Shown: piece after piece, positions 6,329 to 14,216 of the stretch | How the letters are laid out: each line of letters begins with the position of its first letter | Position numbering within the stretch: position 1 is the stretch's first letter | Source of the DNA: Micropruina sp. | Lineage (GTDB): Bacteria; Actinomycetota; Actinomycetes; Propionibacteriales; Propionibacteriaceae | Length of the DNA stretch: 32,236 nt | Assembly: GCF_027492755.1 (NCBI RefSeq) | Contig: NZ_JAPUED010000204.1 | Location: 1-32,236, forward strand | Reading direction: 5' to 3' | Notes under the pieces: model-generated | Seen by the model: the letters and a program-made list of their open reading frames with translations, nothing else | Told to the model about the DNA's origin: nothing | The model's database searches: none | Position numbers and translations under genes: made by a program

Positions 6329-9163
6329 ATGACTCGCTTGCGTGCCGTGGCCGCTGCGTTGTTGCTGCTGACGATCGTCGGCGGTGTGCCGGTAGCCCTG
6401 TGGCTCTGGGGGGTATCGCCGCTCCGCCTCGCTGACCTGGCGCGTCCCGACGATGGTTCGGCGGTGCTGGCCGGCCTCACCGTCGCCGGTTGGTTGGCCT
6501 GGGCGGCCTTCGTGCTCTCCGTGCTGGCAGAGGCCGTCAACCTCATCGGACGCCGGTCGTCGCCGCTCCGCATCCCGCTGCTGGGAGGGTTCCAGTCACT
6601 GGTGGGCGCACTGGTGGTCGCGGTGTTGTCCGCCACCGCCGCGCCGGCCATGGCTGCCGTCCCTGCGGTCCAACCGACCGGTACGAAGACGGCGGTGGGT
6701 CTGCCCGCCGAAGAGGACGACTCGAGGGATGTCGTCGACGAGACGACGAGCTATCGGGTGCGTCCCGGCGATGATCTGTGGAGCGTGGCCGAGCAGCTGC
6801 TGGGCCAGGGCAGCCGGTGGCGGCTGCTGGCCGACGCGAATCCCGCTCTGCTGGCGAACCCGACCGTCGACCTGACCCCCGGGGTCCGGCTGGTGGTGCC
6901 TGAGCTGCCGGACGAGCCGGACGTCGCGGCACCGGAAACCGGAGCACGCCGGGCGCTCGCGAGACCCGAACAGCGGCGAGCGGCGTCCCCGCTGACGGTC
7001 GTGGTGAAGCGCGGCGACACGTTGAGCGGGCTTGCCGAGGAGCATCTGGGAGCGGCCGCCAAGTGGCCACGGATCTTCCGGGCCAACAAGGATCGGATCA
7101 AGGATCCGGACGCGATCGACGTCGGTTGGCAGCTGGTGATCCCGGCAAGAGCGGCTGCGGCACCCGAACCCGGCCGGCATCGTCCGGTACGGAAACAGAA
7201 CCGCCTCCCACAAGGCCAATCGATTCCACAGACGCAGCAGCCCGGCGAGCCCACAGCGCCCGCGCCGGAGGCGCAGCCAACTCCTGATGGCACCCCCCAG
7301 ACCTCGGCGGCCACCGCGTCCGGGTCCGGCTGGTCGCTCGTCGGCGGGTTGTCCGGTGCGGCGGCGGCGATGATTCTCGTCGGGCTGGGTCTGAACCGGC
7401 TCGATCAGCTGCGGGCGCGTCCGCTGGGTCGGCGGATCAACCATCCGCCGGTGGATCTGCGACGCTACGAGACCGCGCTGGGCCGACGCGAACGACCGGA
7501 CACGACAGCCCTGTTGGAGACGGCACTGCGCGCACTCGGAGCCTGGGCGCACGCGGCCGGCCGGCCGTTGCCGCGACTCGCGGTGGCCCGCATCGACGGC
7601 GGCGGGGTGAGTTTCGAGTGGGAGACCGAGCCGGCCTTCGATCCGCCGTCCGGCTTCCGCCGCGTGGCGGGCTGCTGGCGGCTGACCAACGCCGCCGCCG
7701 ACAAGCTGCCCGCTTCGGCGCACCCGGTGCCCTTCCCCGCGCTGATCACGGTCGGCCGGGAGTCCGATGGCAATTGGCTGATGATCGACCTGGAAGCGCG
7801 GTCGCCGCTGGCGCTGGACGGGCCACGGAACCTGCGGCACGCGGCGGCCGCCGCGATGGCAGTGGAGCTGTCCTGTTCGCCCTGGGCCTCGGAACTCAGC
7901 CTGACGGTGGTCGGAGGCGACGAGATGTTCGTCCGAGCAGCCTGCCCCGAACTGGTCCGGTTCTACGCCGAACCCGACGAGGCTCTCGACGGCCTAGCGG
8001 CCTTGGTCGCGGAGCGGGCCGCCGACGACTCGCCGACGGCGCTGCTGCGCGTCGATCCGGAACGGGCCGAGGCCGGTGCCGCGCAGATCGTCATCGTCGC
8101 CGATGAGCCGAGCGAAGCCGTCCGGGCCCGTCTCGACGAGATCGTCGGCGATGCCGATCTGGGGGTGGCCGGCGTGGTCGCCGGAACGGGTGAGTCGGCG
8201 CTGGTGCTGACCGGTAGCGACGATGAGCCCGGCGCCCGGCTCGACCCGGAGCGCTGCGAGCTTCGCCCGCACCTGATCCCGGCGCACACCCGGGCGGCGA
8301 TCGGCACGATCTTCGCGGCCACCGAGCAGCCAGCCGGGAAAGCGCCCTGGTGGTCGGAGGCGGACAACGTCCGAGCCCTGGTGCCGCGACGGGATTCCGT
8401 CCGGATCGGCGAGGCAGCGCCCGAACTGATCGAACATCCCTATCTGAAGCTGATCGGGCCGATCGAACTGCTGGGTGCGGCCGGAGAAGCACCCGCGCGT
8501 TCCCGCCGGCAGTGCGAGGAATACTGCGCGTGGCTGCTGGAGAACCCGCGGAGTACCGCGACCCGGATGACCACCGAACTCGTGGTGGCCGAGAGCACCC
8601 GGCGGTCGAATATGTCGCGGCTGCGTTCCTGGCTGGGTTCGGACGCCACAGGTGCGCCCTACCTGCCCGAGGCGTACTCCGGTCGGATCGAACTGCATCC
8701 CGGTGTCGAGTCGGACTGGCAGCGGGTGCAGGTGCTGACCGCGCCCGGCCTGAACCGGCTGGGCCCGGAGGTGCTGGTCAACGTGTTGGAGTACGTCCGT
8801 GGCGCGCCGCTGGCCGACGCCGCACCGGGGCAATGGCGTTGGGCGGAGGAGTTGCGCACCGATATGGCGTCACTGCTGCGGGACGCCGGTGTGCTGCTCA
8901 CCCGTTGGGCGCTGGAACACAGCGATCTGGACGTCGCCCGCTGGGCTGCCGGACGGGCGCTGTTAGTAGCACCCGAGGACGAGTTGCTGCTGGTCGAGCG
9001 GATCAACACCGAGGTGTTGGCCGGCAACACCGTCGAGGTGCAACGTCTGGTGCGCTGGGTCACCGGCCAGGCCCGCGCACTCGGCGTCGACCTGGCTCCC
9101 GAAACGGTGAATGCCTGCCAGCGGGCGATGGAGGGCCGGACGAGGCCCCGCGCCGCCCGCTGA
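6329..9163 (+). CDS. Membrane protein with two LysM domains and SARP/BTAD-like C-terminus, end of Tad operon
   Basis: The protein has 944 residues. Three hydrophobic segments lie near the N-terminus (about 6-28, 47-72 and 85-108). LysM domain 1 spans about 142-191 (YRVRPGDDLWSVAEQLL) and LysM domain 2 about 222-273 (VVVKRGDTLSGLAEEHL). A Pro/Gln-rich linker follows, then a further membrane segment at about 334-357. The long cytoplasmic part ends in a winged-helix-like region (about 708-770) and a helical region resembling the bacterial transcriptional activator domain of SARP regulators (about 795-935, LRTDMASLLRDAGVLL). LysM domains bind peptidoglycan, so the protein could link the wall to the cytoplasmic face of the pilus machine or to signalling. 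It starts one base after the TadE-like stop with a good ribosome site. DNA binding is not shown. Confidence 0.8.
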   Translation: MTRLRAVAAALLLLTIVGGVPVALWLWGVSPLRLADLARPDDGSAVLAGLTVAGWLAWAAFVLSVLAEAVNLIGRRSSPLRIPLLGGFQSLVGALVVAVLSATAAPAMAAVPAVQPTGTKTAVGLPAEEDDSRDVVDETTSYRVRPGDDLWSVAEQLLGQGSRWRLLADANPALLANPTVDLTPGVRLVVPELPDEPDVAAPETGARRALARPEQRRAASPLTVVVKRGDTLSGLAEEHLGAAAKWPRIFRANKDRIKDPDAIDVGWQLVIPARAAAAPEPGRHRPVRKQNRLPQGQSIPQTQQPGEPTAPAPEAQPTPDGTPQTSAATASGSGWSLVGGLSGAAAAMILVGLGLNRLDQLRARPLGRRINHPPVDLRRYETALGRRERPDTTALLETALRALGAWAHAAGRPLPRLAVARIDGGGVSFEWETEPAFDPPSGFRRVAGCWRLTNAAADKLPASAHPVPFPALITVGRESDGNWLMIDLEARSPLALDGPRNLRHAAAAAMAVELSCSPWASELSLTVVGGDEMFVRAACPELVRFYAEPDEALDGLAALVAERAADDSPTALLRVDPERAEAGAAQIVIVADEPSEAVRARLDEIVGDADLGVAGVVAGTGESALVLTGSDDEPGARLDPERCELRPHLIPAHTRAAIGTIFAATEQPAGKAPWWSEADNVRALVPRRDSVRIGEAAPELIEHPYLKLIGPIELLGAAGEAPARSRRQCEEYCAWLLENPRSTATRMTTELVVAESTRRSNMSRLRSWLGSDATGAPYLPEAYSGRIELHPGVESDWQRVQVLTAPGLNRLGPEVLVNVLEYVRGAPLADAAPGQWRWAEELRTDMASLLRDAGVLLTRWALEHSDLDVARWAAGRALLVAPEDELLLVERINTEVLAGNTVEVQRLVRWVTGQARALGVDLAPETVNACQRAMEGRTRPRAAR

Positions 9164-9169
9164 CTCGCT

Positions 9170-9223
9170 GGTTGAGCTCGTCGCTTGGGTTGAGCTTGTC
9201 GCTTGGGTTGAGCTTGTCGAAAC
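9170..9223. repeat. Three tandem 18-bp copies of an intergenic repeat unit
   Basis: The unit GGTTGAGCTYGTCGCTTG starts at 9170, 9188 and 9206, an exact 18-base period; the third copy diverges after GTCG. The array follows the stop of the LysM gene by six bases. It is the same sequence family as the repeats near 10331, 11608, 22698 and 25183. Confidence 0.9.
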
Positions 9224-9248
9224 CCCCCGGGTCGCGACAAGCTCAACC
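9206..9248. terminator. Perfect 14-bp inverted repeat between convergent genes
   Basis: GGTTGAGCTTGTCG (9206-9219) is followed, after a 15-nt loop, by its exact complement (9235-9248). The hairpin lies between the end of the Tad operon (9163) and the end of the endoglycosidase gene on the other strand (9259). It could stop transcription from both sides, but no T-run follows. A repeat-element function is equally possible. Confidence 0.6.
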
Positions 9249-9258
9249 AACGAAACGG

Positions 9259-10230
9259 CTAGCGCTGAGGCCGGTAGACCGTGCTCTTGCCCTTCAGCGC
9301 CCGGGTGATGCCGGACAGGTACGCCGAATGGTCCTGATCGGTCAGGTTGTAGGTGACGTAGACGCCGAACCGCTCCCGCACGGTGCGCTGCGCCATCTCC
9401 ACCGCCAGCGCGCTGTCGGTGGTGGTCAGGTCCACCGCGGCCGCGCCCAGCTGCCGCTGCTTCAGGCCCGGAATCTGCGGCGGCTGCCACGAGCCGTAGT
9501 ACGGGTTGTAGGCGTAGTCGAGTAGCCAGCCCGCCTTGAATCCGCGATAGACCGTCCGCTCACCCGAGGGGCCGATGTTGTAGAAGGTGATCAGCTTGTC
9601 CTTGCCGAGCCGGTGCCGCAGCGCCTTGATGAAATAGACGAACGAGTAGTCGTTGGGTTGCCCGGTGCCGTTGACGCCGTACTCCGACCATTCGTCGTCG
9701 AGGTCGATGCCGTCCAGGCGGTACTTCTTCACCGCAGCGGCGACCTCGGCGGCGAAGGCGTCTGCGGCCTGGTAGGTGGGGAAGTTCGCGAAGCCCGCAC
9801 CCTGGTGGTTGCCCAGAATCGACAGCAGCACCTTGGTGCCCTTGGCCTGCACCGGCCGGATCTGCGTCTTGGCGTTCTCCAACGTCTCGGTGACCCGCTC
9901 ATTGAGATGCAGGTACGCCTTCTTCTTGTCGACGTCGTAATTGATGTTGGCCGCGAAGATCATCGCCATGTCGAACGCCGGGCGCTTGCTGTTCTTCAGC
10001 GAATAGTCGGCGACGTTGCGGAAGTCGTAGTTGTTGACCTCGACGTACACCACCGTCTTCGGGTCGGCGTGGCGATGGCCGTGGTGGCCGCCGCGATGAT
10101 GACCGCCGCCGCCTCCCGCGGCGGCTGGTTGGGCGGCGAGGCCGGCGACCATCAACGCGCCGGCCGCGGTGACGGCGGCGGCCCTGGTGAGCGTGCGGGT
10201 GAGCCGTCCGATGCGGCTTGGATAGGACAT
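9259..10230 (-). CDS. Secreted EndoH-like endo-beta-N-acetylglucosaminidase (GH18)
   Basis: The protein has 323 residues. A Sec signal peptide (about 1-38, ending AQPAAA) is followed by a Gly/His-rich stretch (about 39-54, GGGGGHHRGGHHGHRH) and then a GH18 barrel. Many segments match Streptomyces EndoH as I know it: YVEVNN, MIFAANINYD, KVLLSILGNHQGAGFANFP. The catalytic GH18 motif DxxDxDxE is DGIDLDDE (173-180), with E180 as the expected acid and D178 assisting. Such enzymes cut the chitobiose core of N-linked high-mannose or hybrid glycans (EC 3.2.1.96). ATG 10230 follows GGAGAGGG on the minus strand; longer in-frame starts would bury the signal peptide. The His-rich insert is unusual and could bind metal. 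Outside the cell it would release glycans for uptake or modify surfaces. Confidence 0.93.
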   Translation of the reverse strand: MSYPSRIGRLTRTLTRAAAVTAAGALMVAGLAAQPAAAGGGGGHHRGGHHGHRHADPKTVVYVEVNNYDFRNVADYSLKNSKRPAFDMAMIFAANINYDVDKKKAYLHLNERVTETLENAKTQIRPVQAKGTKVLLSILGNHQGAGFANFPTYQAADAFAAEVAAAVKKYRLDGIDLDDEWSEYGVNGTGQPNDYSFVYFIKALRHRLGKDKLITFYNIGPSGERTVYRGFKAGWLLDYAYNPYYGSWQPPQIPGLKQRQLGAAAVDLTTTDSALAVEMAQRTVRERFGVYVTYNLTDQDHSAYLSGITRALKGKSTVYRPQR

Positions 10231-10293
10231 GAGTGACCCTCTCCGTTGGGGGATACGAGTTGGCCGACCGAAATGAGGGGTGCGGTCCCGAGC

Positions 10294-10299
10294 ACTATA
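10294..10299 (-). promoter_or_regulatory. Candidate -10 box for the endoglycosidase gene
   Basis: On the minus strand TATAGT is close to the TATAAT consensus, about 64 bases before the ATG at 10230. A matching -35 is weak (TTCCGC at about 17 bp). It would give an untranslated leader of roughly 57 nt. Confidence 0.3.
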
Positions 10300-10330
10300 A
10301 CGATTGAGTGAGCAGAGCGGAAGAGGTGCG

Positions 10331-10373
10331 GGGTCGCGGCAAGCTTGACCAACTTGGTCGGGATCCCGACCAA
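10331..10373. repeat. Copy of the intergenic repeat followed by a 20-bp perfect palindrome
   Basis: Bases 10331-10353 match 9231-9252 at all but a few positions (core GTCGCGRCAAGCTYRACCAA). Directly after it, 10354-10373 is a perfect 20-bp palindrome with arms TTGGTCGGGA and TCCCGACCAA. It lies 18 bases past the stop of the minus-strand methyltransferase-like gene, where a terminator would be expected. Confidence 0.75.
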
Positions 10374-10390
10374 CTCGGCCGGCGATGGGC

Positions 10391-10861
10391 CTAGAACCAG
10401 CGCGGCACCCGGGCCCGGTACGCCTCGTAGTCCGCACCGAACAGCCGGGTCAGGGCGTGCTCCTCGGCGGTGATCTGCGGTTGCAGGGTGAGCACCAGCC
10501 CGGGCAGCGCGACCAGGGTGCGCAGCCGTCCCTGCCAGATCGCGTGGGCGAGCAGGACGAGCAGGATGGCGCAGTACATCGGGTTGCGTGTGTAGGCGTA
10601 GAGGCCGTCGGTGACCAGCGTCGTGGCATCGTCGGGACGATGCGGCTTCATGGTGGTGCCCACCCGGCCGAAGCCGCGCAGCGCCGCGACGCTGAGAGTC
10701 AGCGCCGCCGCTCCGACCGTGGCGGCGATGAGGGTCTGACCGGGGAACCGGCGGCGTCCACCGGCCTGGGCGGCCAGCCCGGCTTGAGCGCCCAGCCACA
10801 GCAACTCCCACACCGGCGGAATGATCCGCGGGACGGCCGGCCCGTCGTCTGCGCTGTCCAT
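10391..10861 (-). CDS. Isoprenylcysteine/phospholipid methyltransferase-like membrane protein
   Basis: The protein has 156 residues and three or four hydrophobic segments (about 14-34, 45-63 and 98-128). The C-terminal half has the features of the ICMT/PEMT family: VTDGLYAYTRNPMYCAILL, then EEHALTRLFGADYEAYRARV and PRW near the end. Members use S-adenosylmethionine at the membrane to methylate isoprenylcysteines, phospholipids or small lipophilic substrates; bacterial relatives often have unknown targets. GGAGGAGG lies about five bases before ATG 10861. It may be co-transcribed with nothing else, since the endoglycosidase downstream on the same strand is separated by 160 bases, a palindrome and a candidate promoter. 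Confidence 0.8.
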   Translation of the reverse strand: MDSADDGPAVPRIIPPVWELLWLGAQAGLAAQAGGRRRFPGQTLIAATVGAAALTLSVAALRGFGRVGTTMKPHRPDDATTLVTDGLYAYTRNPMYCAILLVLLAHAIWQGRLRTLVALPGLVLTLQPQITAEEHALTRLFGADYEAYRARVPRWF

Positions 10862-10941
10862 CGCCGCCTCCTCCGAGTTGAGCTGCGAATGGCCCTAGCA
10901 TCCGCCTCGCGGTGAGCACCGGCAAGACCTCGCGGCGGTCG

Positions 10942-10947
10942 TAGGCT
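10942..10947 (+). promoter_or_regulatory. Leaderless-type -10 box of pdxH
   Basis: TAGGCT ends six bases before ATG 10954. No ribosome site is visible, and this spacing would place the transcription start at the start codon, as in leaderless actinobacterial genes. Confidence 0.5.
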
Positions 10948-10953
10948 CGGGGC

Positions 10954-11589
10954 ATGGATCCCTCCGCGATGCGGGTCAGCTATCAGCGCGACAGCCTGGA
11001 CGAGGCCCGCGCCGCCGACCGACCGCTGGCACAGTTCACCGCCTGGTTCGACGAGGCGGTCGCCGCCGGAGTCACCGAGCCCAATGCGATGACACTGGCC
11101 ACGGTCGGGCCGGACGGACGGCCGTCCACCCGGATCGTGCTGATGAAGGGCTTCGACGCCCACGGGGTGGTGTTCTACACCAACTACCGCTCACGCAAGG
11201 CGCGCGAGTTGGAGGCGCACCCGTTCGTGGCGCTGCAGTTCCACTGGGTCGAGTTGGAACGGGTGGTGCGCATCGAGGGTCGCGCCGAGCGGACCACCCC
11301 GGCCGAATCGGACGCCTACTTCGCCAGCCGTCCGGTCGGCTCCCGGATCGGCGCCTGGGCCTCACCGCAGAGCGAGGTGATCGCGAACCGGGAGGTCTTG
11401 GTGAGCAACGCCGACGCGGCGTCCGCCCGCTACGGGGAGAATCCGCCGCGGCCCGAGCACTGGGGCGGCTACCGGGTGCTGCCCGAGGTCTGGGAGTTCT
11501 GGCAGGGCCGGACGTCGCGGCTGCACGACCGGCTGCGCTACCGACTCGCCCCGAACGGCGACTGGGTCAGGGAGCGCTTGGCTCCCTGA
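10954..11589 (+). CDS. pdxH: Pyridoxamine/pyridoxine 5'-phosphate oxidase
   Basis: The protein has 211 residues, the usual length for PdxH. This FMN enzyme oxidises pyridoxamine or pyridoxine 5'-phosphate to pyridoxal 5'-phosphate (EC 1.4.3.5). Family segments are all present: [40 protein letters not shown] (FMN and phosphate contacts), [17 protein letters not shown], and the C-terminal [16 protein letters not shown] with the substrate-binding arginine and histidine. It stands alone between a divergent methyltransferase-like gene and a convergent stress protein. The 3' end of the gene lies inside a 14-bp hairpin. The vitamin B6 product is the cofactor of threonine synthase (30022) among many others, but no regulatory link is visible. 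Confidence 0.97.
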   Translation: MDPSAMRVSYQRDSLDEARAADRPLAQFTAWFDEAVAAGVTEPNAMTLATVGPDGRPSTRIVLMKGFDAHGVVFYTNYRSRKARELEAHPFVALQFHWVELERVVRIEGRAERTTPAESDAYFASRPVGSRIGAWASPQSEVIANREVLVSNADAASARYGENPPRPEHWGGYRVLPEVWEFWQGRTSRLHDRLRYRLAPNGDWVRERLAP

Positions 11590-11594
11590 CCCAG
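11562..11594 (+). terminator. 14-bp hairpin overlapping the pdxH stop codon
   Basis: CTGGGTCAGGGAGC (11562-11575), a 5-nt loop and the exact complement (11581-11594) form a very stable hairpin that includes the last codons and the stop (11587-11589). No T-run follows. It probably ends pdxH transcription or protects the 3' end of the message. Confidence 0.65.
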
Positions 11595-11607
11595 GGCATC
11601 TGTTCAG

Positions 11608-11656
11608 GGTCTCGACAAGCTCGACCAGCGAAGGTCTCGACAGGCTCGACCGGCGG
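11608..11656. repeat. Two tandem 25-bp copies of the intergenic repeat
   Basis: Bases 11608-11632 and 11633-11656 are near-identical (GGTCTCGACARGCTCGACC core) and contain the complement of the GGTYGAGCTTGTCGA core seen elsewhere. They fill the gap between the convergent pdxH and stress-protein genes and end four bases before the latter's stop. Confidence 0.85.
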
Positions 11657-11659
11657 TTG

Positions 11660-12538
11660 TCAGGGAACGACGATCACCGGCACCGGGGAGTTCCGGACGA
11701 TCTTCGCGCCACCGGAGCCGAGGAACACGTTGGCCAGCTTGTGGGTCCGGGACGATCCGACCACCAGCACGTCGCCCTCGGTCCAGTCGACGCCGGCCAG
11801 GGCGTCGGCCCAGGTGGTGCCGCGGGCCAGGTCGACGCTCGCGTTGATCCCGTCGTGCTTGTACAGGTGCTCGAGTGCCTCGACCTGCGCGCCCTTGACC
11901 TGCTCGACCAGCTTGGCGAAGACCAGGTCCTCGTCGTTGCGGACGGCGGAGGTGACCATCGTCCGATGCTTCAGCGCAACGGTCAGCAACCGCAACTCGG
12001 CACCGACCCGCTTGCAGATGTCGGCGACATCGTCGAGCAGCTTCCAGGTGACATCGTCATCGCGGAAGGCCAGCGTGACCCGGTTGATCTTGGATCCGGC
12101 GGGGGGACGATAGCCGCGCGGAGCCAGGGCGACCGGCACCGTCGACGAGTGCAGCAGCCGGTCGGTCTTCGAGCTGACCGCGATCCGGCCGTCGGCGCCG
12201 TTGGTGCCGGAGCCGACCACGATCAGGGTCGCACCGAGCTCTTCGGCCTGCTCCATGATTGCTGCGGGCACCGACCGGCCCGTCACCCAGGTCGCTTCGG
12301 CGGTGATGCCCGGCTCATCGGCCAGTAGCCTCATCGCTTCCTTGGCGCTCGCCTCACCTTCCTCGGCGGCCCAGGTTTCGAACTCGCCGTCCGTGGCGCT
12401 GCCGGCTGAGGTCTCCCACCCGCGCGGCACCACGGTGAGCGCATGCACCGTGTCCGCCTCCGACCGGGCGAACTGACAGGCCAGGGCCAGTGCGCCCGAG
12501 TCGTCGGTCGGTGGTCGGTAGCTGACCAGGTATGTCAT
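11660..12538 (-). CDS. Universal stress protein, two tandem UspA domains
   Basis: The protein has 292 residues. Domain 1 (about 1-142) ends in TLIVVGSGTNG and a loop followed by STVPVALAP. Domain 2 (about 150-292) ends in DVLVVGSSRTHKLANVFLGS and SPVPVIVVP. The G-x2-G-x9-G(S/T)-type nucleotide-binding signature is recognisable in the second domain and weaker in the first. Tandem Usp proteins bind ATP or other nucleotides and adjust physiology under stress or starvation. The ATG at 12538 overlaps the stop of the amino-acid permease (ATGA on the minus strand, 12535-12538), so the two are made together and this protein may act on the transporter. Separate Usp subunits next to APC permeases resemble known permease-Usp fusions. 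Confidence 0.9.
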   Translation of the reverse strand: MTYLVSYRPPTDDSGALALACQFARSEADTVHALTVVPRGWETSAGSATDGEFETWAAEEGEASAKEAMRLLADEPGITAEATWVTGRSVPAAIMEQAEELGATLIVVGSGTNGADGRIAVSSKTDRLLHSSTVPVALAPRGYRPPAGSKINRVTLAFRDDDVTWKLLDDVADICKRVGAELRLLTVALKHRTMVTSAVRNDEDLVFAKLVEQVKGAQVEALEHLYKHDGINASVDLARGTTWADALAGVDWTEGDVLVVGSSRTHKLANVFLGSGGAKIVRNSPVPVIVVP

Positions 12539-14010
12539 TCGTCGTCCTTACCCTTTGGCTCGGCAATCTCTTCCAGGGACTTATAGGTGTTCAGCGTCGC
12601 GTGGCGGCGTCCGTAGAACCAGTAGTACGCCCACACGACGATCATCCAACCACCAAAGATCGCCCAGGTGACCGCGGCCAGTCCGGACAAGACGTACACG
12701 CAGGCGATGACGGTCAGGATCGGCACCACCGGGTAGAGCGGCACCTTGAACGGGCGCTCCAGATCGGGGTGGGTGCGGCGCAGCACCATGATCGAGATGG
12801 CGACCACCGTGAACGCCATCAGGGTGCCGATGGAGACGGTGTCCCACAGGTAGTCGGCGGGGACGAAGCCGGAGACGATCGCGACCAGGACGGAGACGAA
12901 GACCGTGTTGTAGGTCGGGGTCATCGTCTTCTGGTTGACCTGAAGGAACTTCTTCGGGATGAGACCGTCGCGGCCGACGGCGAACAGGATTCGGGTCTGG
13001 CCGTACAGGGTGACCAGGGTCACCGAGAAGATCGAGATGACCGCGCCGGCGGCCAGGATCGTCGACCAGATCTGGTTGCCGGTGACGTCGGCCAGGATCT
13101 TGGCCAGACCCGCTTCGCCGGCGGCCTCGGTGGAGAAGAACTCGACCGGCTTGGCGGCGATACCGGCCGCGGCGACCATGATGTAGATGACGGTGACGAT
13201 CAATAGCGCGCCGATGATGGCCCGTGGCAGCGCCTTCTGCGGGTTCTTCACCTCCTCACCGGCGGTCGCGACAGCGTCCAAGCCGATGAAACTGAAGAAG
13301 ATCGTGCCGGCCGCGGCACTGATCCCGGCGGCCTGGGCGAAGAAGTTCGAGAAATGGTCGGCGTTGAAGGCGCTGAAACCGATGATGGTGAACAGCACCA
13401 GCACACCGAGCTTGATCAGCACCATGATCGCGTTGACGGTCGCTGACTCGGACGCCCCGCGCAGCAGCAGCAACATGCACAGCAGGATCAGGATCATGGC
13501 GGGCAGGTTGACGATGCCGCCGGTCGCCGCGCCGTCCACACCGGGCACGAACGAGATGGACAGGGCTCGGGGCAGGGTGAATCCGAAAAGGCTGTGCAGC
13601 AACTCGTTGAAGTAGCCGCTCCAACCGACCGCGACGGCGGAGACCGCGACGCCGTACTCCAGCAGCACACAGCCGGCGATCAGCACCGCCGCACCCTCGC
13701 CGAGGGCGTGGTAGGTGTAGGAGTACGTCGACCCGCTGACCGGAATCGCGGACGCCATCTCGGCGTAACACAACGCCGAAAGGCCCGCGGCCGCGGCGGC
13801 GATGATGAACGAGATGATGACGGCGGCGCCCGCCTTCGGGATCGCTTCGCTCAACACGAAAAAGATGCCGGTGCCGACAGTGGCACCGACACCGAACATC
13901 ATCAACTGGAACGTGCCCATGTTGCGGGCGAGTTCCTCGCCCTTGTGGTGCATATGTTGAAAAACGATCGGCTTCCGGCGCCGCAGCTGCTCACCGATGG
14001 GCACACTCAT
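12535..14010 (-). CDS. APC-family amino-acid permease (YfnA/cationic amino-acid transporter-like)
   Basis: The protein has 491 residues and about 12 membrane segments. The N-terminal cytoplasmic part (RRRKPIVFQHMHHKGEELAR) leads into the conserved first helix with the unwound substrate-binding motif GVGATVGTGIF, followed by SALCYAEMASAIPVSGSTY in helix 3. These are hallmarks of the APC superfamily, close to the CAT/YfnA group, which imports amino acids by proton symport or exchange. Substrate cannot be read from sequence. ATG 14010 is preferred because GGGAG lies five bases upstream on the minus strand; an upstream TTG at 14055 lacks support. It heads a two-gene unit with the universal stress protein. 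Confidence 0.93.
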   Translation of the reverse strand: MSVPIGEQLRRRKPIVFQHMHHKGEELARNMGTFQLMMFGVGATVGTGIFFVLSEAIPKAGAAVIISFIIAAAAAGLSALCYAEMASAIPVSGSTYSYTYHALGEGAAVLIAGCVLLEYGVAVSAVAVGWSGYFNELLHSLFGFTLPRALSISFVPGVDGAATGGIVNLPAMILILLCMLLLLRGASESATVNAIMVLIKLGVLVLFTIIGFSAFNADHFSNFFAQAAGISAAAGTIFFSFIGLDAVATAGEEVKNPQKALPRAIIGALLIVTVIYIMVAAAGIAAKPVEFFSTEAAGEAGLAKILADVTGNQIWSTILAAGAVISIFSVTLVTLYGQTRILFAVGRDGLIPKKFLQVNQKTMTPTYNTVFVSVLVAIVSGFVPADYLWDTVSIGTLMAFTVVAISIMVLRRTHPDLERPFKVPLYPVVPILTVIACVYVLSGLAAVTWAIFGGWMIVVWAYYWFYGRRHATLNTYKSLEEIAEPKGKDDE

Positions 14011-14175
14011 CTTGTCTCCCGAGAAATTTTTGTCCGACAGGGACGTGGGGGACAAGCTAGCGGCTGTTACCCGCGCTGGGAACCACTTGGGCGGGTTTCT
14101 CTCATCACCACAGTGTTACGATTTCTCGCCTTCGTGTGGTTCTACGGCCAAAATGATGGTGAATTCGGCTGTTCG

Positions 14176-14195
14176 CAGGCTCAACCACCGGTGGA
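14176..14195. repeat. Degenerate copy of the intergenic repeat 3' of the GH13 gene
   Basis: GCAGGCTCAACCACCGG resembles the right half of the repeat at 11633-11656. It ends in a CCACCGGTGG palindrome (14185-14194), about 22 bases beyond the GH13 stop. The rest of the 206-base gap up to the permease start holds the permease ribosome site and no gene that I can see. Confidence 0.35.
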
Positions 14196-14216
14196 GCGTC
14201 CGAGAGGTGGCGACGG

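Noticed and set aside
9170..9253. CRISPR-like array
   Set aside because: Units are contiguous 18-mers without spacers, there are only three, and no cas gene is present.
10231..10437. N-terminal extension of the endoglycosidase frame
   Set aside because: It would put 69 Arg-rich residues before a clear signal peptide and would run through the palindrome at 10354. ATG 10230 has a strong ribosome site.
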